Shown: positions 1 to 7,683, numbered from the stretch's first letter. The stretch: DNA of 64,000 bases from Hyphomicrobiales bacterium (GCA_900466875.1 UBNQ01000025.1:1-64000), one strand, 5' to 3'. Notes: generated by a model from the sequence alone, not told the origin. Numbers and translations are program-made.

Positions 1-30
1 TCCCCCTTGTGGGGAGGGTTGGGAGGGGTC
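1..30. repeat. fragment of a G/C palindromic intergenic repeat
   Basis: The window opens with CCCCC-TTGT-GGGG followed by a G-rich run. It resembles the stem-loop parts of the longer palindromic element at 3112-3288, and similar short palindromes are common between rhizobial genes. It is cut by the window edge, so its extent is unknown. Confidence 0.35.
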
Positions 31-86
31 TTATTTCCACATGCGGCTGCTCTGCCCTTGTGGTTGAGATCGGGAGCATATGGCTC

Positions 87-1034
87 ATGATCTCCATCCT
101 CATCCGTCGCATCCTCAGCCTGATCGTCACGCTGCTCGTCGTGTCGCTGCTGATCTTCACCGTCATGAACCTTCTGCCCGGAGACCCGGCGGCGATCATG
201 CTGGGGACGTCGGCGACGCCGGAGACGCTGGCGGCGCTGCGATCACAGATGGGGCTCGATGAACCACTCATCCTTCGCTATCTCGCGTGGCTGGCCGGGG
301 TGCTGCAGGGTGATCTCGGGCAGTCCTATACCTATGGCGTTCCCGTCACGGGGCTGATCGTCGAGCGGTTGGCGGTGACGTTGCCGCTGGCGCTGATGGC
401 GGTCGTGTTGTCGGTTGCGATCGCGGTGCCGCTCGGCGTTGCGGCGGCGCGACGGCACAATGGTGTTTTCGATCATTTCGCCAGTGCCTTTTCCTATATT
501 TCCATCGCAGTACCGGCCTTCTGGGTGGGGTTGCTGCTGATCATCGCGTTCTCGACCAAGCTCGGCTGGATGCCGGCCGGTGGCTTTCCGGGCTGGAATG
601 CGGGGCTGTGGACGGGGATTGCCGCCTTGCTGATGCCGGCCGTTGCGCTGGCGCTGCCGCAGGCCGGCGTGTTGACGCGCGTGGCGCGCAGCGCGGTGCT
701 TGAGGTGATGAACGAGGATTTCGTTCGCACCGCCCGCGCCAAGGGGTTGAGCGATGCGGCTGCGGTGTGGCGGCATGCGCTGCCGAATGCGCTCATTCCC
801 GTTGTGACCATGATCGGGCTGCAATTCACCTTTCTGATCGCCGGTGCAGTGCTGGTGGAAAACGTCTTCAACCTGCCGGGCCTCGGGCGGCTGGCGCTAC
901 AGGCTCTGTCGCAACGCGATATCATCGTGATGCAGGACGTGGTGCTGTTCTTTTCAGCCCTTGTGATCGTGATGAATTTCCTCGTCGATCTCGCCTATCT
1001 GGTGATCGACCCGAGATTGAGGGCTGCAACGTGA
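87..1034 (+). CDS. ABC transporter permease, DppB/OppB family
   Basis: Inner-membrane permease of a peptide/nickel-type (PepT) ABC importer, 315 aa. The first helix lies at residues 9-30 and is followed by the family signature LLPGDPA; the later EAA-type loop (DFVRTARAKGLSD) contacts the ATPase, and the protein ends with YLVIDPRLR, as DppB proteins do. The start at 87 gives a normal DppB N-terminus (MISILIRR) and has a GGGAG ribosome site about 10 nt upstream. The stop overlaps the next start as TGATG, so the two permeases are translationally coupled. The binding protein must lie upstream of the window, and no ATPase gene follows. The transported solute cannot be read from the sequence. Confidence 0.9.
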   Translation: MISILIRRILSLIVTLLVVSLLIFTVMNLLPGDPAAIMLGTSATPETLAALRSQMGLDEPLILRYLAWLAGVLQGDLGQSYTYGVPVTGLIVERLAVTLPLALMAVVLSVAIAVPLGVAAARRHNGVFDHFASAFSYISIAVPAFWVGLLLIIAFSTKLGWMPAGGFPGWNAGLWTGIAALLMPAVALALPQAGVLTRVARSAVLEVMNEDFVRTARAKGLSDAAAVWRHALPNALIPVVTMIGLQFTFLIAGAVLVENVFNLPGLGRLALQALSQRDIIVMQDVVLFFSALVIVMNFLVDLAYLVIDPRLRAAT

Positions 1035-1858
1035 TGGCCGGGATTTTTCGTCGTCCCGTTCTGCTGATCGGTCTTTCCATCACGCTTGCGCTTGTTGCCG
1101 TGGCGCTTCTGTCGCTGGTGTGGACGCCGTCGCTGCCGTCGAAGATGAATATCGTGCAGCGATTGAAGCCACCGCTCGGGCCGGGTGGGCTGCTTGGAAC
1201 CGACCAGTTTGGACGCGATGTCGCCTCGATGCTGATGGTGGGGGCGTGGAATTCGCTATCGACCTCGTTTCTGGCGGTGGCGATCGGGGCGAGTGTCGGT
1301 TCGGCGGTCGGCGTGATCGTCGCGATGCGGCGGGGATGGCTGGAGCTGATCGTGATGCGCGGCTGCGACATCATTTTTGCCGTTCCGCCCATCCTGTCGG
1401 CGATGATGCTCGGCGCCTTCATCGGCTCGGGGCGGTTTACGGCGATCATTGCGATTGCCGTGTTCATGGTGCCGGTTTTTGCGCGGCTGACGCTGGCCGG
1501 AGCGAAACAGATCTGGGCGCGGGATTATGTGACGGCGGCGGTCGGCATCGGCCGGTCCAAGGCGACGATAACGCTGGTGCATATCCTGCCAAATATTTCC
1601 AACCAGATCATCGTGCAAGTGACGATCCAGCTTGGCCTGGCGATCCTCACCGAGGCCGGCCTTTCCTTCCTCGGGCTTGGCATGCCGCCGCCCAATCCCA
1701 CCTGGGGGCGAATGCTGGCCGACAGCCAGACGTTTTTCGGTCAGGCGCCGTGGCTGGCGATCCTGCCGGGACTGGCGATTGCGCTTGCCGTGCTGGGTCT
1801 GAACATGCTCGGCGACGGGTTGCGCGACATGCTCGATCCTAAGACGAAAGCGGCCTGA
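1034..1858 (+). CDS. ABC transporter permease, DppC/OppC family
   Basis: Second inner-membrane permease of the same importer, 274 aa. It has the short cytoplasmic N-terminus and the marker GLLGTDQFGRDV (residues 53-64) typical of DppC, the EAA loop DYVTAAVGIGRSK, and the C-terminal LGDGLRDMLDPK. The start at 1034 shares one base with the stop of the preceding permease. It closes the operon: the next 130 bases carry a stress promoter for an unrelated gene. DppC-type partners always pair with a DppB-type subunit, as here. Confidence 0.9.
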   Translation: MAGIFRRPVLLIGLSITLALVAVALLSLVWTPSLPSKMNIVQRLKPPLGPGGLLGTDQFGRDVASMLMVGAWNSLSTSFLAVAIGASVGSAVGVIVAMRRGWLELIVMRGCDIIFAVPPILSAMMLGAFIGSGRFTAIIAIAVFMVPVFARLTLAGAKQIWARDYVTAAVGIGRSKATITLVHILPNISNQIIVQVTIQLGLAILTEAGLSFLGLGMPPPNPTWGRMLADSQTFFGQAPWLAILPGLAIALAVLGLNMLGDGLRDMLDPKTKAA

Positions 1859-1887
1859 GACTTTCTCGGTTTTTGTCGTTCAGCATT

Positions 1888-1912
1888 GGAACAAATTCCA
1901 CCAAACTCCGTT
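1888..1912 (+). promoter_or_regulatory. EcfG-type general stress promoter (GGAAC-N18-TT)
   Basis: GGAAC at 1888-1892 and CGTT at 1909-1912 are 16 nt apart, an exact match to the EcfG/RpoE2 consensus of alphaproteobacteria. It lies about 80 bases before the DUF883 gene and about 2.3 kb from the ecfG locus, and the same arrangement occurs before phyR at 4234-4258. Confidence 0.7.
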
Positions 1913-1992
1913 GATCGCGTGCAGCCATTGGCATGCAGGTTTTGTGTTGCCGTGACATATTTACCGTGACAGGCGGGTAGGGGAGTTATCGA

Positions 1993-2514
1993 TTGAACGA
2001 CGTTGCAGAAAAGCCCAAGGCGACCAGATCGCGGAAAAAGCCTGCTCAGCCGGTAACGGCCGCAGTGCCTTCGGAGTCTGTAAAGGCCGTTCCAAAGCGT
2101 TCAACTTCTGCCCCGCGCAAAACCAAAGCATCGCCCGCAGCTAAAACGAACATGATCAAACAGGAGACCGTCATGCCAGCATCGACCACGACGACGACCG
2201 AATTCCCGCGCACCGGTTCTGCCGCATCGACCAAGGATATCGAGCTGCAGCTCGAGCAGCTTCGTGGTGACATTGCAGCGCTTGCCAAGACGGTTGCTGC
2301 TGTCGGCAATGAAAAGGCGTCCGAGGTGAAGAGCAAGGCAAGGCGTGCCGCTGCCGACGCCACCGATGCCTCCTATCAGATTGCCGAAGCGGCCAAGAAC
2401 CAGGCGCTCACCTGGGAGCGTGACCTGGAAGGCCAGATTCGCGCCAACCCGATCCAGTCGGTGGCGATTGCGGCCGGCGTCGGTTTCGTGTTCGCACTTC
2501 TTTCGCGCCGCTGA
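1993..2514 (+). CDS. DUF883 (ElaB/YqjD-like) membrane-anchored protein
   Basis: Small helical protein of the DUF883/ElaB/YqjD group, 173 aa from the TTG start. Residues 1-60 are Lys/Ala/Pro-rich and look disordered; residues 78-140 form a long amphipathic helix (IELQLEQLRGDIAALAKTV); the C-terminus has the family mark IRANPIQSVAIAAGVGF ending in a single membrane helix. E. coli relatives are stationary-phase inner-membrane proteins that bind ribosomes; that role is not shown here. The TTG start has GGGAG 7 nt before it. An ATG at 2173 with AGGAGA 5 nt upstream is equally good and would drop the charged N-terminus, giving 113 aa. An EcfG-type promoter precedes it, so stress induction is likely. 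Confidence 0.8.
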   Translation: MNDVAEKPKATRSRKKPAQPVTAAVPSESVKAVPKRSTSAPRKTKASPAAKTNMIKQETVMPASTTTTTEFPRTGSAASTKDIELQLEQLRGDIAALAKTVAAVGNEKASEVKSKARRAAADATDASYQIAEAAKNQALTWERDLEGQIRANPIQSVAIAAGVGFVFALLSRR

Positions 2515-2520
2515 TCCTAG

Positions 2521-2979
2521 ATGCTGACCGCACTGGGACCGCTCGTCGCATCCTTCATCGCGATGGATGTGGCGGCGATGAAACGCAAGATCAAACGCAA
2601 CGCGATCCTTTACGGGATCGCGGCTGCGTTTCTGTGGACCGCCTACGGATTGCTGGTGGCCGCGCTTGCCGTGCATCTGGGAGAGCGCTGGGGTCTGCCG
2701 GTCGCGATGCTCGTCATCGCCGGCGGCATGGTTGTCATGGCGCTGTTTATCCTCGCCTGTGTGATGATCCTCAACGCTGCCGAGGAAAGACGCAAGAGGC
2801 GTGTGGCTGCCGCCAATAGCCAGCGGGCGCTAGCGATGACCGCAGCCGTATCCGCCTTGCCGCTTCTGATGAAATCCAAGCCGCTGCTGCTGCTTGCCGT
2901 TGCCGGGGGACTTGGTTTCCTTGCGACAAAGGGTGGAAGCGGCGCAGGTCCGAGGCAGGGACCGCCGCCGGCGGAGTGA
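2521..2979 (+). CDS. small membrane protein, phage-holin-like/DUF1469-type
   Basis: 152-aa integral membrane protein beginning 6 bases after the DUF883 gene, so co-transcribed with it. Two hydrophobic helices lie at about residues 28-48 and 58-82, then a basic segment (ERRKRR) and a third hydrophobic stretch near residues 120-132 before a Gly/Pro tail. The pairing of a DUF883 protein with a two-helix 'holin superfamily' membrane protein is common in proteobacteria and is thought to act in the envelope under stress; here that is inferred from context only. A strong terminator follows at 3011-3042. Confidence 0.7.
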   Translation: MLTALGPLVASFIAMDVAAMKRKIKRNAILYGIAAAFLWTAYGLLVAALAVHLGERWGLPVAMLVIAGGMVVMALFILACVMILNAAEERRKRRVAAANSQRALAMTAAVSALPLLMKSKPLLLLAVAGGLGFLATKGGSGAGPRQGPPPAE

Positions 2980-3010
2980 AGTAAGTTCTTGCATGGTTCA
3001 TGAGATGGAA

Positions 3011-3042
3011 AGCCGCTCGACACTCGAGCGGCTTTTTCGTTT
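3011..3042 (+). terminator. rho-independent terminator after the DUF883 operon
   Basis: AGCCGCTCGA and TCGAGCGGCT form a perfect 10-bp stem with a CAC loop, followed by TTTTCGTTTT. Confidence 0.9.
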
Positions 3043-3111
3043 TACGGATGGTCCGGTGAGAAAGAGTTGCGGATCGGGTTGTGTTCGCAGCTTCCTTGGT
3101 GCTAGCCGCGT

Positions 3112-3288
3112 GCCCCTCACCCTAACCCTTTCCCCGCTCGCGGGGAGAGGGGACGTGCCCACTTACGGATCTTTGCATCCTTGCGTGTTTAACGGTGGCG
3201 CTGTCGCTGTCACTTTTAAGCGGAGAGCCGTACGGCTTGCGTCCTTCTCCCCCATGCGGGAGAAGGTGCCGGTAGGCGGATGAGGGGC
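3112..3288. repeat. composite palindromic intergenic element (RIME-like)
   Basis: The ends are inverted copies, GCCCCTCA (3112-3119) and TGAGGGGC (3281-3288). Inside are two hairpins: TCCCCGC/GCGGGGA at 3131-3146 and CCTTCTCCC/GGGAGAAGG at 3243-3266. Size (177 bp), two internal palindromes and intergenic placement fit the mosaic elements (RIME class) described in rhizobia. No coding capacity. Confidence 0.65.
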
Positions 3289-3324
3289 TGCGGCGGGCGC
3301 GGGCTTTACATGGAATAGAAACAG

Positions 3325-3350
3325 AAAAGGCCGCTCGAAGGCGGCCTTTT
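3325..3350. terminator. bidirectional terminator at the end of ecfG
   Basis: AAAAGGCCGC and GCGGCCTTTT form a 10-bp stem with a 6-nt loop (TCGAAG). It sits 29 bases past the ecfG stop on the minus strand, with a T-run on both sides. Confidence 0.85.
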
Positions 3351-3378
3351 GATGATGTGCGGCGTTGTTGTCTTGAAC

Positions 3379-3945
3379 CTAGCTTCCAAACGCTCTTGCC
3401 GTGATGGCGGCATCGCCGGCATCGGGGCCGTAGTCGCTTTCGCCGGAGACGCCGAGCAGTTCCTGCAGGCGGGTGCGGGCGCGGGAGACGCGGCTCTTGA
3501 TCGTGCCGACGGCGCAGCCGCAGATTTCGGCGGCTTCCTCATAGGCAAAACCGGCGGCGCCGACGAGGACGATCGCTTCACGCTGGTCTTCCGGCAGCTT
3601 GTCGAGCGCCTGGCGGAAATCCTGCAGGTCGAGGCGGCCGTACTGTTCCGGGTGCACCGAAAAGCGTTCGGAGAACAGGCCGTCGCTATCCTGCACTTCG
3701 CGGCCGCGCTTGCGCATCTGACTGTAGAATTCGTTGCGCAGGATCGTGAACAGCCAGGCGCGCATGTTGGTGCCCGCCGTGAAACTCTTCTGATTGGCCC
3801 AAGCTTTCATGATCGTATCCTGGACCAGATCGTCCGCCTTGTCGTGGCGGCCGGTCAGGGATACGGCGAAAGCACGGAGGTTGGGGAGCGACGCGAGAAG
3901 GTCGCGCTTGAAAACGCGGTCATCGGACTCGGCCTGTGTACTCAT
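3379..3945 (-). CDS. ecfG: general stress response ECF sigma factor EcfG (RpoE2-like)
   Basis: Directs RNA polymerase to GGAAC promoters during stress or starvation. 188 aa: region sigma-2 at about residues 13-80 with DDLVQDTIMKAW, and sigma-4 at about 108-160 with QREAIVLVGAAGFAYEEAAEI and the helix-turn-helix GTIKSRVSRARTRL. The size and sigma-4 sequence fit the EcfG (ECF15) group rather than FecI or classical RpoE. Its start overlaps the nepR stop by 4 bases (ATGA), so the sigma factor and its anti-sigma factor are translationally coupled. A strong terminator follows. Confidence 0.93.
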   Translation of the reverse strand: MSTQAESDDRVFKRDLLASLPNLRAFAVSLTGRHDKADDLVQDTIMKAWANQKSFTAGTNMRAWLFTILRNEFYSQMRKRGREVQDSDGLFSERFSVHPEQYGRLDLQDFRQALDKLPEDQREAIVLVGAAGFAYEEAAEICGCAVGTIKSRVSRARTRLQELLGVSGESDYGPDAGDAAITARAFGS

Positions 3946-4166
3946 TTTGCATCCACCGCCTTGGCGTTTGCCTTTTGAGCGTTCTCGGCAGCTTCCAGCC
4001 GCTCCAGAAGGTCGAGGAACCGATCCGGAATGCCTTCTTCCTGCACGGCTTCGTAAAACTCCTTCAGCTTCCGGGAAATGGAAGCGTTGGGGGCCACTAT
4101 GCCTGGCTTGATCTGAGGGGGCTGGGTTGTCGTCATATCCTGCTTTTTTCTGGTCTCGTCACTCAT
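3942..4166 (-). CDS. nepR: anti-sigma factor NepR
   Basis: Binds and inhibits EcfG until phosphorylated PhyR pulls it away. Short acidic/helical protein, 74 aa from the ATG at 4166. It shows the NepR core: an N-terminal helix ISRKLKEFYEAVQ and the second helix IPDRFLDLLERLE, separated by the linker EEG. A TTG at 4187 would add seven residues but would leave only a few bases of leader after the predicted promoter; an internal ATG at 4136 is also possible. It is read divergently from phyR, with the two promoters facing apart. Confidence 0.9.
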   Translation of the reverse strand: MSDETRKKQDMTTTQPPQIKPGIVAPNASISRKLKEFYEAVQEEGIPDRFLDLLERLEAAENAQKANAKAVDAK

Positions 4167-4201
4167 CACGCGGGCGCCTGCTTGCAAATTGTCGGGATTA
4201 A

Positions 4202-4226
4202 AATGCCCGAGATTAAAAAAAGTTCC
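4202..4226 (-). promoter_or_regulatory. EcfG-type promoter for nepR-ecfG
   Basis: On the minus strand GGAAC (4226-4222) is followed after 18 nt by TT (4203-4202). It fits the GGAAC-N18-TT rule and implies positive autoregulation. The -10 element is CATT, not the better CGTT. Confidence 0.65.
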
Positions 4227-4233
4227 GTCTTGC

Positions 4234-4258
4234 GGAACTTATTTTGCATCGCCACGTT
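4234..4258 (+). promoter_or_regulatory. EcfG-type promoter for phyR
   Basis: GGAAC at 4234-4238 and CGTT at 4255-4258 with a 16-nt spacer, an exact match to the consensus, 44 bases before the phyR start. Its -35 box is the mirror image of the nepR one seven bases away. Confidence 0.8.
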
Positions 4259-4301
4259 AATCTCACGTCAATTGCCCAATCGGGCCCAGGGGAGAATTTG
4301 T

Positions 4302-5096
4302 ATGTCACTCACCACGCGCGTTGCGTCTCACCTTCCGTATCTCCGTCGGTATGCCCGTGCGGTAACCGGATCGCAGACGTCAGGAGACGCTTATGTGGCG
4401 GCCGTTCTGGAAGCGCTGATCGCCGATGTTTCCATTTTTCCGGAAAGCTCGAAGGATCGCGTTTCGCTGTATAAACTCTTCGTCGCAATTTTTGGTTCCA
4501 CGGCCATCGAGATCCGGCCGATCGAGTCTCCTTTCGCGTGGGAACAGCGAGCGGCGCTCAATCTTTCGAACATTCCTTCGCATGCCAGGCACGCATTCCT
4601 GCTGATTTCCGTCGAAGGCTTCACGCCCGAGGAAGCGGCGGAAGTGCTGGATGTCAGCGTTGCAGAGGTCAACAAGCTGCTCGATGAAGCATCCCGCGAG
4701 ATCTCGCGCCAGGTCGCGACCGACATCATGATCATCGAAGACGAGCCGCTGATTGCGCTCGACATCGAGCAGATGGTACAGGATCTGGGGCATCGCGTCA
4801 CCGGCATCGCCCGCACCCACAAGGAAGCGGTGTCGCTGTTCCAGTCGTCGCAGCCGAAGATGGTGCTCGCGGATATCCAGCTTGCCGATGGAAGCTCCGG
4901 TATCGATGCGGTCAACGAGATCCTGAAGACGTCCAACGTGCCGGTGATCTTCATCACCGCATTTCCTGAGCGTCTGCTGACCGGCGAGCGCCCGGAACCG
5001 GCATTCCTCGTCACCAAGCCGTTCAATCCGGATATGGTGAAGGCGCTGATCAGCCAGGCGCTGTTCTTCAACGAGGCGGTCAAGGCGGCCGCGTGA
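4302..5096 (+). CDS. phyR: PhyR, general stress response anti-anti-sigma regulator
   Basis: Phosphorylated PhyR binds NepR through a sigma-factor mimic and frees EcfG. 264 aa: residues 1-135 form the sigma-like domain (sigma-2-like 5-70, sigma-4-like 85-135, with ARHAFLLISVEGFTPEEAAEVL), and residues 140-258 form a receiver domain with acidic pocket EDE (146-148), phosphate-accepting Asp191, Thr219 and Lys239. The motif LVTKPF around Lys239 matches the FAT-GUY receiver class to which PhyR belongs. The start at 4302 has AGGGGAG 7 nt upstream. Divergent from nepR-ecfG, with an EcfG promoter of its own. Confidence 0.95.
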   Translation: MSLTTRVASHLPYLRRYARAVTGSQTSGDAYVAAVLEALIADVSIFPESSKDRVSLYKLFVAIFGSTAIEIRPIESPFAWEQRAALNLSNIPSHARHAFLLISVEGFTPEEAAEVLDVSVAEVNKLLDEASREISRQVATDIMIIEDEPLIALDIEQMVQDLGHRVTGIARTHKEAVSLFQSSQPKMVLADIQLADGSSGIDAVNEILKTSNVPVIFITAFPERLLTGERPEPAFLVTKPFNPDMVKALISQALFFNEAVKAAA

Positions 5097-5124
5097 GCGG
5101 TTTGGTCTTCGCCTTGATGCGGCA

Positions 5125-5149
5125 GGAACAAAATTTCAAAGACAAGGTT
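5125..5149 (+). promoter_or_regulatory. candidate EcfG-type promoter before the histidine kinase
   Basis: GGAAC at 5125-5129 and GGTT at 5146-5149 with a 16-nt spacer (GGAAC-N18-TT). It lies just after phyR and points at the kinase gene, with a leader of roughly 250 bases. Confidence 0.5.
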
Positions 5150-5405
5150 GTGGCAAGTCCGCTCAGGCGGCCTGCCACCCCTTGTTTTAATTGTCTTGTG
5201 CCTATTCTTAATGATGGTCTGACACTGCGGGTAAGGATGCTCCAGGCACCGGACCGGCGCGTACGAAGCAGAGCCACAAGGCCGTCTTCCTCACGCCATG
5301 CATTTTGGACCCGCTCGGCTGTTGCGGCATTCGGGCGGTCCTAAGAGAGAAACACGAGCATCCGGCGCTGCCATTGGGGCGTCACAGGATGAGGCGGTAG
5401 ATGGA

Positions 5406-6419
5406 GTGGCAAGATTGGCGCATCCGCTGACATGGCAGCACGCTGGTCAGAGTGATGACAAGCTGCGGGAGTTTTTCATGCCCGCACTCATCGACCTTGG
5501 CGCAAGCATCATCATTCAGAACAAGGCGCTGGACTATCTCTATCTCGCCAACCTGCCTGACGTTTGGGCGCTCGAGGACATCTCAAGCCCCTCGGATGCT
5601 GCGCTGTTCGGTGATGAGGTTGCCGAAAAGCTGTCCACGCTCAAGCAGGGTATGACGGAAAGCGGCAAGAAGGGCCATATCGAGGTTACTGTCGGTTCCG
5701 ACCAGATATTTGAATTTCGTGTCCAGGCGGTCGAGTTCCAGTCCGGCGGGCTGCATCTCGTCACGACGATCATCGACCGTTCCGAGGAGCGGCACCGCGA
5801 GCGCCTGTTGCGCGCATTGCTTCGCGAGGTGAGCCATCGCTCCAAGAACCTGCTTGCGATCATCCAGAGCATCGCGTTGCAGACGGCGCGTTATTCGGGC
5901 TCGCTCGACCTCTTCCTGCACAAGTTCCGCGGGCGGCTCTATTCGCTCTCGCAAAGCCAGGACCTGATCACCGATTCCAGCTGGCGTGGCGCCTATCTTT
6001 TTGATCTCGTTCGCCAGCAGACGGAGAAATACATGCCGGACAACCGGCATATGGTGAAGATTTCGGGAGACAATGTGCTGCTGTCGCCGAATGCATCGCT
6101 GCATCTGGGGTTGGCGCTGCATGAGTTGGTCGTCAACGCCGTGAGCCATGGTTCGCTGTTGCGCAATGGAAGGCCGATCGACATCACCTCGACGCGCGTG
6201 AATGCCGAGGGACACGATTATCTCGATATCAGCTGGGATGAGAGACTGAGCGACACTGATGAGCGCGATGCAACTGAAGAGGGGTTGAAGGCCCATTTCG
6301 GCAGCACGGTCCTCGAACGTGTCGTACCCGCCTCCGTCAACGGCAAGGCCCAGTATGTGATTTCCCGTCAAGGCATCAGCTACAAGCTGCGCTTCCCGCT
6401 GGATCACGGCGGCGAGTGA
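5406..6419 (+). CDS. HWE/HisKA_2-type sensor histidine kinase
   Basis: Soluble sensor kinase, 337 aa from a GTG start. A PAS-like domain fills about residues 30-120 (IIIQNKALDYLYLANLPDVW), then the dimerisation H-box LLREVSHRSKNLLAIIQ with phospho-His144, and an ATPase domain with N-box HLGLALHELVVNAVSHG. This class feeds PhyR in other alphaproteobacteria (PhyK/PhyT-like), and its position behind phyR suggests the same role. No membrane helix is visible. The start is uncertain: codon usage is poor before about 5406, a strong GGGAG site precedes an in-frame ATG at 5478, and the frame is open back to an ATG at 5298. The C-terminal ATP-lid glycine boxes are degenerate (GLKAHFGSTVLERV), as in other HWE kinases. 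Confidence 0.85.
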   Translation: MARLAHPLTWQHAGQSDDKLREFFMPALIDLGASIIIQNKALDYLYLANLPDVWALEDISSPSDAALFGDEVAEKLSTLKQGMTESGKKGHIEVTVGSDQIFEFRVQAVEFQSGGLHLVTTIIDRSEERHRERLLRALLREVSHRSKNLLAIIQSIALQTARYSGSLDLFLHKFRGRLYSLSQSQDLITDSSWRGAYLFDLVRQQTEKYMPDNRHMVKISGDNVLLSPNASLHLGLALHELVVNAVSHGSLLRNGRPIDITSTRVNAEGHDYLDISWDERLSDTDERDATEEGLKAHFGSTVLERVVPASVNGKAQYVISRQGISYKLRFPLDHGGE

Positions 6420-6518
6420 CGTCACGCCGCGTCCCGCGGATCAGCAAATCATCATTTGAAATTGCTGTAAGATTTTTCGCCTGCTCGCAGAATGTCTTTG
6501 CGCATCGCAGAAACAGAT

Positions 6519-6549
6519 CTGGCTCGGTTTCCTTGGGAAACCGAGCCAG
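6519..6549. terminator. strong hairpin after the histidine kinase gene
   Basis: CTGGCTCGGTTTCC pairs perfectly with GGAAACCGAGCCAG around a TTG loop (14 bp). No T-run follows on the plus strand, so it is a possible transcription end or RNA-stabilising hairpin, not a standard terminator. Confidence 0.5.
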
Positions 6550-6707
6550 CTCGTCTCTTCGAGGGGGATTGAAGAGTTTGTCCGAAAGCTTTGTAGGGCG
6601 GGGGACGGGGGGTCGCCTTCGGACACTCATATAACGAGCGGCTACAGAGAAGGTTCCGGTTTATTTGAGAAAAAAATCCTGCCGTCTGATTGGGCTCGTC
6701 AGATAGC

Positions 6708-6731
6708 AAAAACGGCGGCTTTTGCCGCCGT
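6708..6731 (-). terminator. terminator of the minus-strand peptide ABC operon
   Basis: ACGGCGGC (6712-6719) and GCCGCCGT (6724-6731) form an 8-bp GC stem with a 4-nt loop; on the minus strand TTTTTGC follows. It lies 25 bases past the permease stop. Confidence 0.85.
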
Positions 6732-6756
6732 CTGCAGGTTCCCGGTTTTTCCGGGT

Positions 6757-7683
6757 TCAGCGCTTCACAGCACGCGGATCGAGCGCGTCGCGGATCGCAT
6801 CACCCATGTAGTTGACGCTCAGCACGGTCAACGAGATCGCAAGACCCGGCCAGAGCACACGCGAGGGCGTGAGCTGCAGGAAGTTGGCGCCGTCGAACAG
6901 CAGGCGACCCCAGGTGGGGAAGTCCGACGGGAAGCCGAGGCCGAGGAAGGAGAGCGCCGATTCCGTGATGATGGCCGAGGCGATGCCCAGCGTGGCCGAC
7001 ACCATGATCGAGGAGAGCACATTGGGCAGAATGTGCTTGAGGATGATGCGGTACTCGCGGATGCCGCTCGATTTTGCCGCTAGGACGAATTCCTGGCTTT
7101 TTACCGCCAGAACGTCGCCACGGACGATGCGGGCCGTATGCATCCAGCTGGTGATGCCGATGACGAAGACGATCAGGACGAAGATGCCGGTTTCCGGACC
7201 GAAGGCAGCCCGCAACGTATCGCGAAACAGCATGAGGATGACCAGCAGAAGCGGCAGGAGCGGCAGCGCCAGAAACAGGTCGGTCAGTCGCATCAACGGG
7301 CCGTCGAGACGGCGGAAATAACCCGACAGGACGCCGACCAGCGTGCCGAGGAAGAGCGCCAGCAGCATTGCGGTGATGCCGACGGCAAGCGATATACGGC
7401 CGCCGGCCAGAACCTGCGCCAGCATGTCCTTGCCGAGATTGTCGGTACCGAAGGGATGCGCCAGCGACGGCCACTGGTTCTTGTCGCGGATATTGATCTT
7501 GTTCGGTGCGACCGTGTGGATGTAAGGACCGACATAGACCGCCAGAAGGATAAAGGCGAATGTGATGAGGCCGACAACGCCGCCCTTGTGGGCGCGGAAC
7601 TGTTTCCACATGTCGGCAAGCGCGGAGCGCGTCGGGCTGGAGGCTGTGGTCGGCGCGGATGAGGTTAAGGTCGCATCAGTCAT
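6757..7683 (-). CDS. peptide ABC transporter permease, DppC/OppC family
   Basis: Inner-membrane permease, 308 aa. A Ser/Thr-rich cytoplasmic N-terminus precedes the first helix (about 35-55); then come HPFGTDNLGKDML, the marker of DppC-type subunits, the EAA loop EFVLAAKSSGIREYRIILKHILPN, and a C-terminus NYMGDAIRDALDPR. The start at 7683 (MTDATL) overlaps the end of the upstream permease by 8 bases, typical for coupled permease pairs. Last gene of the binding protein/permease unit; the ATPases of the system are encoded on the other strand at 12103-13950. Confidence 0.9.
   Translation of the reverse strand: MTDATLTSSAPTTASSPTRSALADMWKQFRAHKGGVVGLITFAFILLAVYVGPYIHTVAPNKINIRDKNQWPSLAHPFGTDNLGKDMLAQVLAGGRISLAVGITAMLLALFLGTLVGVLSGYFRRLDGPLMRLTDLFLALPLLPLLLVILMLFRDTLRAAFGPETGIFVLIVFVIGITSWMHTARIVRGDVLAVKSQEFVLAAKSSGIREYRIILKHILPNVLSSIMVSATLGIASAIITESALSFLGLGFPSDFPTWGRLLFDGANFLQLTPSRVLWPGLAISLTVLSVNYMGDAIRDALDPRAVKR

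Larger units (their letters stand above)
2980..3378. other. 399-bp intergenic region between convergent genes
   Basis: It contains no credible gene. It holds the terminator of the DUF883 operon (3011-3042), a composite palindromic element (3112-3288) and a two-way terminator for ecfG (3325-3350). Confidence 0.8.
6420..6756. other. 337-bp convergent intergenic region
   Basis: No gene supported on either strand. It contains a perfect 14-bp hairpin at 6519-6549 and the terminator of the minus-strand peptide transporter operon at 6712-6731; the rest shows no recognisable signal. Confidence 0.7.
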
